Positions 25,851-34,329 of a stretch of DNA of 64,000 nucleotides are shown here, piece after piece (positions within the stretch are counted from its first letter, which is position 1; the number at the start of each line of letters is the position of its first letter). This DNA is from Bacillota bacterium. GTDB taxonomy: Bacteria > Bacillota > Clostridia > Monoglobales > Firm-18. The notes beneath the pieces were generated by a model that was not told the DNA's origin, searched no databases, and saw only the letters and a list, made by a program, of their open reading frames with translations. Position numbers and translations under genes: made by a program. Location of the stretch: positions 6,092 to 70,091 of the forward strand of contig JALOAJ010000011.1 in the NCBI GenBank assembly GCA_023228885.1. Reading direction: 5' to 3'.

Positions 25851-27131
25851 TTGATAACAATAATCGGGGGCGGGCTTGCAGGGTGTGAGGCGGCATGGCA
25901 GGCGGCAAACAGGGGCGTTTCGGTAACGCTTTATGACATGAAACCGAACAAAAAAACCCCCGCCCACACAAACGATAATTTAGGAGAGTTGGTTTGCAGC
26001 AATTCGATGCGCTCAGACAGCCTATCAAATGCCGTTGGGCTTTTGAAAGAGGAAATGCGATGCCTAAACTCTTTGATTATACAATGCGCCGATGCAACAA
26101 AAATTCCGGCAGGCGGCACCCTTGCCGTTGACCGAGAGGGCTTTGCGGCGGCGATAACGGAAAAAATCAAAAGCCATCCGAATATAAAGCTAATTTTGTC
26201 TGACGAGATAGCCGAAATTCCAAGCGGCATAGTGATTATTGCAACCGGTCCGCTGACATCAGATGTTTTACTACATTCGGTCAGGCAGCTTACCGGGGAA
26301 AAGGATTTATTTTTTTTCGATGCGGCGGCGCCCATCGTAACATATGAAAGCATAAATATGCAAAAAGCGTACAAGGCGTCACGCTACGGCAAGGGCGGCG
26401 ATGACTACATCAACTGCCCCATGGATGAACAACAGTATAATCAATTTTGGAACAGCCTTATAAATGCGCAAACAGCGCCGATAAAGGATTTTGAGCAAAA
26501 TGTATTTGAAGGGTGCATGCCTGTTGAGGTTTTGGCAAAACGGGGCGAAAAAGCGTTGCTTTTTGGTCCGCTAAAGCCTGTTGGGTTGCGTTGTCCGAAT
26601 GGGGATATGCCGCATGCGGTGGTTCAGCTTCGGCAAGATAATTCCGATGCCACCCTTTATAATATGGTAGGTTTTCAAACGCATCTAAAGTTTGGCGAGC
26701 AAAAACGGGTGTTCAGCATGATACCCGGGCTTGAAAATGTTGAAATTGTGCGCTATGGGGTTATGCATAAAAATATTTTTATAAACTCGCCGTCTTTGCT
26801 TTTGCCTACATACCGTTTTAGAAATGACGAAAGAATATTTTTCGCAGGGCAGATTACAGGTGTGGAGGGATATGCGGAAAGCGCATCAAGCGGTCTTGTT
26901 GCGGGCATTAATGCCGCACATGCAGCCTTGGGTCGCGAAGATGTTGTTTTTGATATAAAAACGGCGATTGGCGCGCTTGCCGACTATATCAGCGCCGCAA
27001 AAACCGAAAATTTTCAGCCGATGAATATAAATTTTGGTCTTTTGCCGCCGCTTGATGTTAAAATAAAGCAGAAACAGCAACGAAACGAGGCAATTTCACA
27101 GCGTTCTCTTAATATTTTAAAAAAAGCATAA
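25851..27131 (+). CDS. trmFO: Folate-dependent tRNA (uracil-54-C5)-methyltransferase
   Basis: Makes m5U54 in the T-loop of tRNA using methylene-THF and FAD. Dinucleotide fold IIGGGLAGCEAAWQ at the N-terminus, LVCSNSMRSDSLSNAVGLLKEE, FEGCMPVEVLA with the conserved Cys, and FAGQITGVEGYAESASSGL near the C-terminus. About 426 residues. TTG 25851 lies 8 bases after AAGGAG; GTG 25845 is too close to it. The topA-trmFO order is conserved in Firmicutes. Confidence 0.95.
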   Translation: MITIIGGGLAGCEAAWQAANRGVSVTLYDMKPNKKTPAHTNDNLGELVCSNSMRSDSLSNAVGLLKEEMRCLNSLIIQCADATKIPAGGTLAVDREGFAAAITEKIKSHPNIKLILSDEIAEIPSGIVIIATGPLTSDVLLHSVRQLTGEKDLFFFDAAAPIVTYESINMQKAYKASRYGKGGDDYINCPMDEQQYNQFWNSLINAQTAPIKDFEQNVFEGCMPVEVLAKRGEKALLFGPLKPVGLRCPNGDMPHAVVQLRQDNSDATLYNMVGFQTHLKFGEQKRVFSMIPGLENVEIVRYGVMHKNIFINSPSLLLPTYRFRNDERIFFAGQITGVEGYAESASSGLVAGINAAHAALGREDVVFDIKTAIGALADYISAAKTENFQPMNINFGLLPPLDVKIKQKQQRNEAISQRSLNILKKA

Positions 27132-27148
27132 CTTTTTTTAAAAAAAGC

Positions 27149-27177
27149 TTGCATTGTATCTTGTTATATTGTATAAT
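27149..27177 (+). promoter_or_regulatory. Promoter of the S10-spc-alpha supercluster
   Basis: TTGCAT (27149-27154), 17-base spacer, consensus TATAAT (27172-27177). It starts a roughly 240-base untranslated leader. Confidence 0.75.
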
Positions 27178-27183
27178 GTTCAA

Positions 27184-27426
27184 GCGTAACATGACAGACG
27201 ATGATTCGGGAGGTTGCTGCCGTTTGAGGCGGGTCATTTCCGAGGAGATTGTCCAGTTTATAAAACCGGGCGCCGGTTACGCAACTGCACAGTAAAATAT
27301 TATTTTTATCAAATAATTTTTTTCGGTAGTTTAATGCCCAGTAATCCGAGCTTTCGGAGACTGGGTTTATATTATAAAATATTTGATATGCCCGGGTTAG
27401 TGTAATCTTTTAGAGGAGGAATTACC
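27184..27426 (+). promoter_or_regulatory. Structured leader of the S10 operon with attenuator-like pairings
   Basis: The leader has the hairpin ACCGG-GCG-CCGGT (27265-27277), an AT-rich hairpin ATTATTT/AAATAAT (27299-27305 with 27311-27317) followed by a T-run to 27323, and a stable CCCAGT...ACTGGG hairpin near 27338-27365. TATCAAATA (27307-27315) is also perfectly complementary to TATTTGATA (27380-27388), which would break the T-run hairpin. This is the logic of a terminator/antiterminator. A role in r-protein feedback is inference. Confidence 0.45.
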
Positions 27427-27741
27427 ATGTCTGCAGTAAAAGAAAAAATAAGAATAAGATTAAAGGCATACGACCATGTGTTGCTTGACCAATCTGCCGA
27501 AAAAATTGTTGAAACGGCAAAAAGAACGGGTGCAAGCGTGTCCGGTCCGATACCGTTGCCGACCGAAAAGGAGATTATAACAATTTTACGGGCGGTTCAT
27601 AAATACAAAGACAGTAGAGAACAATTCGAGCAAAGGACGCACAAGCGTCTTATAGACATTTTATCGCCGTCGCAAAAAACGGTGGAAACGCTTATGAGGT
27701 TGGATTTACCTGCCGGAGTCGATATAGAAATTAAATTGTGA
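27427..27741 (+). CDS. rpsJ: 30S ribosomal protein S10
   Basis: 104 residues, complete. Contains KIRIRLKAYDHVLLDQSAEKIVETAKRTGA and GPIPLPTEK, the S10 signature loop region, plus FEQRTHKRLIDI. S10 (NusE) is a 30S head protein and also forms the antitermination complex with NusB. It opens the supercluster; ribosome-binding site GAGGAGG. Confidence 0.97.
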   Translation: MSAVKEKIRIRLKAYDHVLLDQSAEKIVETAKRTGASVSGPIPLPTEKEIITILRAVHKYKDSREQFEQRTHKRLIDILSPSQKTVETLMRLDLPAGVDIEIKL

Positions 27742-27888
27742 TAAAAAAGTGCAGCCCCAGCATGGGCTGTGATTTTGTGCGTTATGGCATAAAAGAAATT
27801 ACAATAAATGATTTCTCAGATTCCTGCCGGTGTATAACGAAGCTTTTTAGCTTCCAAGTATATAACGAAACGGAAAGGAAGACAATTT
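27742..27888 (+). other. 147-base intercistronic gap rpsJ-rplC with small hairpins
   Basis: Unlike most gaps in this operon it is long. It contains CAGCCC/GGGCTG and GAAGCT-TTTT-AGCTTC hairpins (the latter 27839-27854) and the 9-mer TATAACGAA twice (27833-27841 and 27861-27869) flanking the second hairpin. No coding frame is convincing. Confidence 0.4.
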
Positions 27889-28545
27889 ATGCAAAAAGCA
27901 ATTTTGGCAAGGAAACTCGGAATGACGCAAATTTTTGATGAAACGGGCAGGCTTATTCCGGTTACGGTGGTTGAGGCGGGCCCCAACACCGTTGTACAAA
28001 AGAAAACTGTTGAAAATGACGGTTACAACGCTGTTCAAGTGGGGTTTATCGACATTAAAGAAAACAGAGCGAACAAACCACGAAAAGGGCATTTTTCAAA
28101 AGCGGGGGTATCCCCAAAACGATATCTCAAAGAATTTCGCCTTGAAAATATTGATGGGCTGAGCGTTGGAGACGAAATAAAAGCAGACCTGTTCGATGCA
28201 GGCGAAAAGGTTGACGTTTCGGGTGTTTCAAAGGGCAAGGGTTTTGCCGGAACAATCAAAAGATGGGGAACGCACAGAGGTCCCATGACGCATGGCTCGG
28301 GCTATCACAGAGGCCCAGGAGCAATGAGCGGCTGCTCAAGCCCCGGTAAGGTTATGAAGGGCAAAAGGCTGCCGGGCAGAATGGGAGCCGAAAGGGTAAC
28401 TGTTCAAAATGTTACTGTTGTTAAGGTTGACCCGGAAAAAAGCATAATGCTTATAAAGGGCGGTTTGCCCGGTCCGAAAAACGGTTTGCTGATTGTGAAA
28501 AACCCGGTTAAGGGCGGCAGGCAGTCGAAAGGGAGGAACATTTAA
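27889..28545 (+). CDS. rplC: 50S ribosomal protein L3
   Basis: 218 residues. Starts MQKAILARKLGMTQIFDE and carries the L3 core GTIKRWGTHRGPMTHGSGYHRGPGA..., including the extension that reaches the peptidyl-transferase centre. AAAGGAAG precedes the ATG. Its stop overlaps the rplD start by one base. Confidence 0.97.
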   Translation: MQKAILARKLGMTQIFDETGRLIPVTVVEAGPNTVVQKKTVENDGYNAVQVGFIDIKENRANKPRKGHFSKAGVSPKRYLKEFRLENIDGLSVGDEIKADLFDAGEKVDVSGVSKGKGFAGTIKRWGTHRGPMTHGSGYHRGPGAMSGCSSPGKVMKGKRLPGRMGAERVTVQNVTVVKVDPEKSIMLIKGGLPGPKNGLLIVKNPVKGGRQSKGRNI

Positions 28546-29165
28546 TGCCAAAAACAACTTTATATAATATACAGGCGGAAAAGGTTGGAGAGATTGAACT
28601 GAGCGACAGCTTATTTGGCAGCGAGGTAAATGTTGCGGTAATGCACGCCATGGTAAAAAATCATCTTGCCAACTGCCGTCAAGGCACACAAAGCACCAAA
28701 ACAAGAACCGAAGTGCGAGGCGGCGGCAGAAAGCCGTGGCGTCAAAAGGGTACAGGGCGTGCGCGCCAAGGGAGCATACGCGCTCCGCAATGGACGGGCG
28801 GCGGTGTTGCCCTCGGTCCTAAGCCAAGGAGTTATCGGTTTGATGTTAATAAAAAAATGCGCATAGTTGCGCTAAAATCGGCTCTTTCGGCAAAAGTTTT
28901 ATCAAACGACATTATAGTGCTGGAAAATTTCGATATCGACACCCACAAAACAAAGGAAATTGCAAAAATTCTTTCCGGTTTTGATGTTGATAACGCTCTT
29001 ATTGTTACTGCCGATAAAAATGAAAATGTTATAAAAGGGGCAAAAAACATACCATACATTAAAACAACTCTTGCATCAAACATAAATGTTTACGATATAT
29101 TAAAACATTCCAAATTTATTGTTACAAAAGATGCCGTTGCAGAAATTGAGGAGGTGTATGCGTAA
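28545..29165 (+). CDS. rplD: 50S ribosomal protein L4
   Basis: 206 residues. Contains the exit-tunnel loop TRTEVRGGGRKPWRQKGTGRAR and the globular C-terminal LALKSAL/ENVIKGAKN region typical of L4/L1e. Its TAATG junctions with rplC and rplW indicate tight translational coupling. In enterics L4 represses this operon; no such evidence exists here. Confidence 0.97.
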   Translation: MPKTTLYNIQAEKVGEIELSDSLFGSEVNVAVMHAMVKNHLANCRQGTQSTKTRTEVRGGGRKPWRQKGTGRARQGSIRAPQWTGGGVALGPKPRSYRFDVNKKMRIVALKSALSAKVLSNDIIVLENFDIDTHKTKEIAKILSGFDVDNALIVTADKNENVIKGAKNIPYIKTTLASNINVYDILKHSKFIVTKDAVAEIEEVYA

Positions 29166-29461
29166 TGGAACGAACCGCTTATGATATTGTTAAAAGACCA
29201 ATCATTACTGAAAAATCAATGTCGCAAACAGCAGAAAAAAAATACACCTTTGAAGTTGCAAAAGATGTCAATAAAATTGAAATAAAAAAAGCAGTTGAAC
29301 AGGTTTTTGATGTTAAGGTAAAAAAGGTCAACACAATGAATGTAATCGGAAAGGTAAAAAGACAGGGCGTGCATGTAGGCAAGCGCCCCGATTGGAAAAA
29401 GGCTGTCGTAACATTGACGGATGACAGTAAAGCCATTGAGTTTTTCGAGGGCATGCAATAG
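29165..29461 (+). CDS. rplW: 50S ribosomal protein L23
   Basis: 98 residues. Contains DIVKRPIITEKSM, FEVAKDVNKIEIKKAVEQVFDVKVKKVNTMNV, the normal L23 core at the tunnel exit where trigger factor and SRP dock. Overlaps rplD by one base. Confidence 0.97.
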   Translation: MERTAYDIVKRPIITEKSMSQTAEKKYTFEVAKDVNKIEIKKAVEQVFDVKVKKVNTMNVIGKVKRQGVHVGKRPDWKKAVVTLTDDSKAIEFFEGMQ

Positions 29462-29502
29462 GTGCGACTCGAACAGCCTAAAACATAAAAGGAGTGAAAT
29501 CA

Positions 29503-30336
29503 TTGGCAATAAAAAAATATAAACCGACAACACCTTCACGCCGCTTTATGACGGTATCAACCTTCTCCGATATAGATAAAGTTCAACCGGAAAAGTCATT
29601 GATAGTTAGCTTAAAAAGCAAGGCCGGAAGGAATAATCAAGGTAAAATTACGGTGCGCCACCGCGGAGGCGGCGTAAAAAGAAAATACAGGATAATAGAC
29701 TTCAAACGGGATAAAGACGGCATGAGCGCAGAGGTTCTTTCAATAGAGTATGACCCTAACAGAAGCGCAAACATTGCGTTGGTGCAATATGAAGACGGCG
29801 AAAAAAGATATATTTTGGCGCCGCTTGGGCTTAAAAAGGGCGTAACCATTATGTCAGGCACAGGCGCGGATATTATTCCCGGCAGCTGTCTTGAAATTAA
29901 AGATATACCGGTTGGAACGCTGATACACAACATTGAGCTGTACCCCGGCAAAGGCGGTCAGTTTGCGCGCAGCGCCGGCAATTACGCGCAGCTTATGGCA
30001 AAAGAAGGCGATTATGCTCAAATAAGGCTTCCCTCCGGCGAGGTTAGAATGGTTAGATGTAATTGCAAAGCGTCGATAGGGCAAGTCAGCAATCCCGACC
30101 ACGAAAATATTACGGTGGGTAAGGCAGGCAGGAAAAGGCACATGGGCTTTCGTCCGACCGTTCGCGGCAGCGCTATGAACCCTAATGACCATCCGCACGG
30201 CGGCGGCGAAGGTAAGGCGCCGATAGGTATGCCGTCACCGGTAACGCCATGGGGCAAACCCGCAATGGGTCTTAAAACCAGAAAAAAGAGAAAAGCCTCG
30301 GATAAATTTATTGTTAAACGCAGATATTCCAAATAA
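29503..30336 (+). CDS. rplB: 50S ribosomal protein L2
   Basis: 277 residues from TTG 29503 (LAIKKYKPTTPSRR), which lies behind AAAGGAG; the in-frame GTG at 29494 overlaps that site. The OB-fold/SH3 core (GRNNQGKITVRHRGGGVKRKYR) and the C-terminal MNPNDHPHGGGEGKAPIG with the conserved His near the peptidyl-transferase centre are intact. Confidence 0.97.
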   Translation: MAIKKYKPTTPSRRFMTVSTFSDIDKVQPEKSLIVSLKSKAGRNNQGKITVRHRGGGVKRKYRIIDFKRDKDGMSAEVLSIEYDPNRSANIALVQYEDGEKRYILAPLGLKKGVTIMSGTGADIIPGSCLEIKDIPVGTLIHNIELYPGKGGQFARSAGNYAQLMAKEGDYAQIRLPSGEVRMVRCNCKASIGQVSNPDHENITVGKAGRKRHMGFRPTVRGSAMNPNDHPHGGGEGKAPIGMPSPVTPWGKPAMGLKTRKKRKASDKFIVKRRYSK

Positions 30337-30408
30337 TGCAACAAGAGTTATGCGGTTAAATGCGATGCATAATAAACTAAAGCAGTTTTTGAAAGGAGGA
30401 AAACAGAT

Positions 30409-30687
30409 ATGGGACGCTCGGTTAAAAAAGGACCTTATGTTAGTGAAGTTTTATTGCACAGAGTAAACGCTATGAACAAATCCGGCGAGAAAAGAGTTCT
30501 TAAAACATGGTCAAGGGCTTCTACCATTTTTCCGGAAATGGTTGGACACACAATTGCGGTTCACGACGGAAGGAAACATGTGCCGGTTTATATAACAGAG
30601 GATATGGTAGGTCACAAATTTGGCGAATTTGCCCCGACACGGGTATTTAGAGGGCATGCGGGTGCAAAAACGACAAGCGTTAAATAA
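30409..30687 (+). CDS. rpsS: 30S ribosomal protein S19
   Basis: 92 residues, full length: MGRSVKKGPYVSEVLL, WSRASTIFPEMVGHTIAVHDGRKHVPVYI, VGHKFGEFAPTRVFRGH. 30S head protein near the A-site finger. AAAGGAGG precedes it. Confidence 0.97.
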   Translation: MGRSVKKGPYVSEVLLHRVNAMNKSGEKRVLKTWSRASTIFPEMVGHTIAVHDGRKHVPVYITEDMVGHKFGEFAPTRVFRGHAGAKTTSVK

Positions 30688-30712
30688 TCCTATTTGAAAG
30701 GAGGCGGCAATA

Positions 30713-31342
30713 ATGCAAAATGTTGCAGTTGCAAAACACAATCATTTAAGAATATCTTCCCGTAAGGTTAAAATTGTTATAGATTTAATCCGAAACAAGC
30801 CGGTAGCCATGGCGCTTGGGATACTTCGTTCAACACCTAAGGCGGCAAGCGAGCCGGTTGAAAAATTATTGCTCTCAGCGGTGGCAAATGCTGAAAATAA
30901 CCATAACATGAATGTTGACGCCTTGTATGTTGCGGAAATATTTGCAAACCAAGGTCCGACGATGAAAAGAATCCGCCCGCGGGCGCAAGGCAGAGCGTTT
31001 AGAATACTAAAGCGCACAAGCCACATAACAATTGTGCTAAAGGAGAAGGAAACTCCCGAGGCGCCGCTTACAAAAGGAAAAGATAAAAAAGCGGCAAAGG
31101 CAGCGGATAAAAAAAGCACAAAAGCGCAAACCAAGGCAACAAAAGCTGTTGATGCCGAAGTAGCGCCGGAAAAAGCCGAAAAACAGCAAGAGAAAAAATC
31201 AACGCAAAAAGCTGCCGCAAAAACCAAAGAGCCAAAGAAAGAAACAGCTCCTGCCAAAAAGGCGAAAAGCCCCAAGGCAGAGGAAAAGGCTAAGGTAAAT
31301 GATGCGGAAAATACAAAAGCGGACGAACCCGCAGAAAAATAA
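30713..31342 (+). CDS. rplV: 50S ribosomal protein L22 with long Lys/Ala/Glu-rich C-terminal extension
   Basis: 209 residues versus about 110 in most bacteria. Residues 1-113 are the normal L22 fold, including the tunnel hairpin (IFANQGPTMKRIRPRAQGRAFRILKRTSHITIVL). From about 114 to the end is a low-complexity tail of Lys, Ala, Glu, Pro and Thr without hydrophobic residues, predicted disordered. The frame stays open through the tail and the stop is followed by a proper rpsC ribosome-binding site, so the tail is real coding sequence. Its function is unknown. Confidence 0.95.
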   Translation: MQNVAVAKHNHLRISSRKVKIVIDLIRNKPVAMALGILRSTPKAASEPVEKLLLSAVANAENNHNMNVDALYVAEIFANQGPTMKRIRPRAQGRAFRILKRTSHITIVLKEKETPEAPLTKGKDKKAAKAADKKSTKAQTKATKAVDAEVAPEKAEKQQEKKSTQKAAAKTKEPKKETAPAKKAKSPKAEEKAKVNDAENTKADEPAEK

Positions 31343-31363
31343 GCATAGATAAGGAGGTAGATT

Positions 31364-32053
31364 ATGGGACAAAAGGTACATCCTCATGGATTAAGAGTCG
31401 GAATAATAAAGGATTGGGATTCTCGATGGTATGCGAATGATAAGGATTTCGGCGATAGCATTGTAGAGGATTTTAAAATAAGAAAGTTTTTAAAGAAGGC
31501 GCTTTATCAGGCGGCAGTTTCAAAGATAGAAATCGAGAAAAAGGCAAATAAGGTTAGAATATTTATACATTCGTCAAAGCCGGGCATTATTATCGGCAAA
31601 GGCGGTCAAGAAATAGAAAAGCTGAAGGTTCGCTTGCAAAAGCTTGTCGGAAAAGAAATTTATTTAAATATTGTAGAAGTTAGAAATGCTGACCTTGACG
31701 CACAGCTTGTTGCCGAAAACATTGCATCATCCCTTGAACGGCGAATTTCTTTCAGAAGGGCAATGAAAAGCGCCATGGGCAGAACGATGAAAATGGGTGC
31801 AAAGGGTATAAAAACAAACTGCTCGGGGCGTTTGGGCGGCGCGGAAATAGCCCGTTCGGAGCATTACCGGGAAGGCACTATTCCTTTGCAGACATTAAGG
31901 GCCGACATAAGCTATGGCTTTGCTGAGGCAAACACCACATACGGTAAAATCGGCGTAAAGGTTTGGATATATAAAGGTGAGGTTCTGCCGGAAAGCAAAA
32001 CAAGCCAAGGTGTGGAAGGAGGAAGTAAAAATGCTGTCTCCAAAAAGAGTTAA
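31364..32053 (+). CDS. rpsC: 30S ribosomal protein S3
   Basis: 229 residues. N-terminal part VHPHGLRVGIIKDWDSRW, KH domain with IIIGKGGQEIEKL, and the C-domain GAEIARSEHYREGTIPLQTLRADI with mRNA-entry helicase residues. Its end overlaps the start of rplP by 23 bases. Confidence 0.97.
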   Translation: MGQKVHPHGLRVGIIKDWDSRWYANDKDFGDSIVEDFKIRKFLKKALYQAAVSKIEIEKKANKVRIFIHSSKPGIIIGKGGQEIEKLKVRLQKLVGKEIYLNIVEVRNADLDAQLVAENIASSLERRISFRRAMKSAMGRTMKMGAKGIKTNCSGRLGGAEIARSEHYREGTIPLQTLRADISYGFAEANTTYGKIGVKVWIYKGEVLPESKTSQGVEGGSKNAVSKKS

Positions 32054-32456
32054 ATACCGCAGAGTTATGCGTGGCAGAATGAAGGGCAGAGCAACAAGGG
32101 GAAACGCAGTAACATACGGTGATTATGGGTTGCAGGCATTGGAGCCGGGTTGGATTACCGCAAATCAAATTGAGGCTGCTCGTATAGCGGCAACTCGCTA
32201 TATACGAAGGGGCGGTCAAGTATGGATTAAAATATTCCCCGATAAGCCTGTAACTAAGAAACCCGCAGAAACACGAATGGGAAGCGGTAAAGGCTCCCCC
32301 GAGTATTGGGTTGCGGTTGTTAAGCCGGATAGAGTATTATTTGAAATAGGCGGTGTAAGCGAAGATGTTGCACGCGAGGCAATGCGCCTTGCATCCACTA
32401 AAATGCCTATTAAATGCAGATTCATCCGAAAAGAAGGCGAGGGTGCAGATGTATGA
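32031..32456 (+). CDS. rplP: 50S ribosomal protein L16
   Basis: 141 residues from ATG 32031 ([19 protein letters not shown]), behind GGAGGAAG. Core motifs [21 protein letters not shown] and [20 protein letters not shown]-like segment are present. The start lies inside rpsC, so the two are translationally coupled. An upstream in-frame ATG at 31977 is not needed. Confidence 0.97.
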   Translation: [141 protein letters not shown]

Positions 32457-32653
32457 AAACAAGTGAACTTAGAAATTTAACGGTGGTTGAGCTTTTGGAT
32501 AAGCTCAAAAGCTTTAAAACGGAACTTTTTAATTTAAGATTTCAGCAAGCTACAAACCAGCTCGATAATCCGATGCGAATAGTTGAAGTTAGGCGTACAA
32601 TTGCAAGGATTAACACACTCATCAAAGAAGAAGAGCTAAAAGCTGCTAAATGA
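32453..32653 (+). CDS. rpmC: 50S ribosomal protein L29
   Basis: 66 residues from ATG 32453 (MKTSELRNLTVVELLDKL), overlapping rplP by 4 bases (ATGA). The two-helix L29 pattern with NLRFQQATNQLDNPMRI and EVRRTIARINTLI is clear. Confidence 0.96.
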   Translation: MKTSELRNLTVVELLDKLKSFKTELFNLRFQQATNQLDNPMRIVEVRRTIARINTLIKEEELKAAK

Positions 32654-32667
32654 GGAGGGATAACAAG

Positions 32668-32925
32668 TTGTCAGAACGAAATAACAGAAAAATCAGAACC
32701 GGTAAGGTTGTAAGCGATAAAATGGATAAAACCATAACAGTTTCGATTGAGGACAGCGTGAAGCATCCTTTGTATAAAAAGGTTATAAAGCGCACCTATA
32801 AATTAAAGGCTCATGACGAAAAAAATGAGTGCAAAACAGGTGACAAGGTTAAAGTTATGGAAACAAGGCCGCTTTCAAAAGATAAGCGGTGGAGGCTTGT
32901 CGGTATAATCGAAAAGGCGCAGTAA
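32668..32925 (+). CDS. rpsQ: 30S ribosomal protein S17
   Basis: 85 residues from TTG 32668 (LSERNNRKIRTGKVVSDKMDKT), about 8 bases after AGGAGGG. OB-fold S17 with VKHPLYKKVIKRTYKLKAHD and GDKVKVMETRPLSKDKRWRL. An ATG at 32650 overlaps rpmC but leaves the ribosome-binding site inside the gene. Confidence 0.96.
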   Translation: MSERNNRKIRTGKVVSDKMDKTITVSIEDSVKHPLYKKVIKRTYKLKAHDEKNECKTGDKVKVMETRPLSKDKRWRLVGIIEKAQ

Positions 32926-32959
32926 CTTTCACTAATTCCAGAAAGGAGGAATTACATCT

Positions 32960-33328
32960 ATGGTACAAAAAGAGTCACGACTTAAGGTTGCTGATAATAC
33001 AGGCGCTAAAGAACTGCTTTGCATTACCGTTTTGGGCGGCTCTGTGCGGCGTTACGGCAATGTCGGAGATGTAATAGTCGCTTCGGTAAAAAAAGCAATG
33101 CCCGGTGGGGTTGTTAAAAAAGGTGAGATTGTAAAGGCAGTAATAGTCCGTTCGGTAAAAGGTGTCAGAAGGCAAGACGGTTCATATATAAAGTTTGATG
33201 AAAACGCGGCGGTAATAATCAGGGACGATAAAAACCCCAGAGGTACGCGCATTTTTGGTCCGGTGGCAAGAGAGCTTCGCGACAAGGAATATATGAAAAT
33301 TCTTTCTTTGGCACCCGAAGTCCTATAA
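32960..33328 (+). CDS. rplN: 50S ribosomal protein L14
   Basis: 122 residues, complete. MVQKESRLKVADNTGAKELLCITVLGG and the C-terminal RGTRIFGPVARELRDKEYMKILSLAPEVL are diagnostic. AAAGGAGG lies upstream of the ATG. Confidence 0.97.
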   Translation: MVQKESRLKVADNTGAKELLCITVLGGSVRRYGNVGDVIVASVKKAMPGGVVKKGEIVKAVIVRSVKGVRRQDGSYIKFDENAAVIIRDDKNPRGTRIFGPVARELRDKEYMKILSLAPEVL

Positions 33329-33374
33329 ACCAATCGGCGTTTGCAAAAACCCGATTTAAGGAGGTTAGCAAAGA

Positions 33375-33695
33375 GTGAACAAGAAAATGCATATTAAAAA
33401 AGGCGACAATGTTGTTGTGCTATCAGGCAAGGACAAGGGCAAAAAGGGAAAAGTTTTATCTGTTATACCCAAAAAAGATTCGGTCATTGTGGAAGGCATT
33501 GCAATGGCTGTTAAGCATAGGAAACCAAGGCGGGCCGGCGAAGAAGGCGGTCTGATTCATCAAGAGGCATCTATAAAGGCATGTAAGGTTATGCATCTTT
33601 GCCCCAAATGCGGGCGACCCACACGAATTGGCAAGCAGACGCTTGAATCGGGCGAGGTTGTCAGGGCATGTAAGCATTGTGCAGAGATAATTTAA
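33375..33695 (+). CDS. rplX: 50S ribosomal protein L24
   Basis: 106 residues from GTG 33375. KOW motif in MHIKKGDNVVVLSGKDKGKKGKVLSVIP; the C-terminal half holds four Cys (CPKCGRPTRI and ACKHC) that look like a zinc site. An in-frame ATG at 33387 is the alternative start. AAGGAGG lies 10 bases before the GTG. Confidence 0.95.
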   Translation: MNKKMHIKKGDNVVVLSGKDKGKKGKVLSVIPKKDSVIVEGIAMAVKHRKPRRAGEEGGLIHQEASIKACKVMHLCPKCGRPTRIGKQTLESGEVVRACKHCAEII

Positions 33696-33729
33696 TCGCA
33701 TGTACATGTAAAGGAGGAAAAGCTGAGTT

Positions 33730-34272
33730 ATGGCGAGAATGAAAGATTTTTACGATAAAGAAGTAGCGCCGGCGCTTATGAAAAAATTCAACTACAAAAA
33801 TGCGATGGAAATTCCGCGGCTTGAAAAAATAGTAGTGAATATGGGCGTAGGCGATGCTAAAGATGATGCAAAGGCAATGGAAGCGGCGGCAAGCGACTTG
33901 GCGCTTATAACGGGTCAAAAGGCAATTGTTATAAAGGCGAAAAAGTCGGTGGCGGCATACAAACTTCGTGCAGGAATGAATGTAGGCTGCAAGGTTACAC
34001 TTCGCGGCACTCGGATGTATGAGTTTTTAGATCGTTTGTTTAATGTCGCACTTCCGCGTGTTCGTGATTTTCGCGGCATTAATCCCAACTCCTTTGATGG
34101 TAGGGGCAATTATACTTTTGGTATAAAAGAGCAGCTTATTTTTCCCGAAATCAACTACGATAAAGTTGATAAAATTCGGGGAATGGATATAGCTTTTGTT
34201 ACAACCTCAAAGACGGACGAGGAAGCAAAAGAGCTGATGTTATTGATGGGTGCACCGCTGAGCCGTAGCTGA
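33730..34272 (+). CDS. rplE: 50S ribosomal protein L5
   Basis: 180 residues. PRLEKIVVNMGVGDA, AVYKLRAGMNVGCKVTLRG-like stretch and DFRGINPNSFDGRGNYTFGIKEQLIFPEI are the L5 signatures. It binds 5S rRNA in the central protuberance. Confidence 0.97.
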   Translation: MARMKDFYDKEVAPALMKKFNYKNAMEIPRLEKIVVNMGVGDAKDDAKAMEAAASDLALITGQKAIVIKAKKSVAAYKLRAGMNVGCKVTLRGTRMYEFLDRLFNVALPRVRDFRGINPNSFDGRGNYTFGIKEQLIFPEINYDKVDKIRGMDIAFVTTSKTDEEAKELMLLMGAPLSRS

Positions 34273-34329
34273 TTTATACGGATGCCGTTTTAATGACGGG
34301 CGTATTTTATACACGAGGAGGATTAATTA

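Noticed and set aside
27738..27938. Short plus-strand frame bridging rpsJ and rplC
   Set aside because: It overlaps the rplC start out of frame and has no similarity or ribosome-binding site; the region is better read as an intercistronic spacer with hairpins.
30742..31275. Long antisense reading frame opposite rplV (about 177 codons)
   Set aside because: It arises from the Lys/Ala-rich codon composition of the L22 tail; no ribosome-binding site and a Phe/Ala-rich low-complexity product.
31050..31340. Repeats in the rplV tail as a CRISPR or tandem-repeat array
   Set aside because: No regular period or spacer pattern; the similarity comes only from reused Lys, Ala and Glu codons in an open frame. 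No CRISPR array was seen anywhere in the window.
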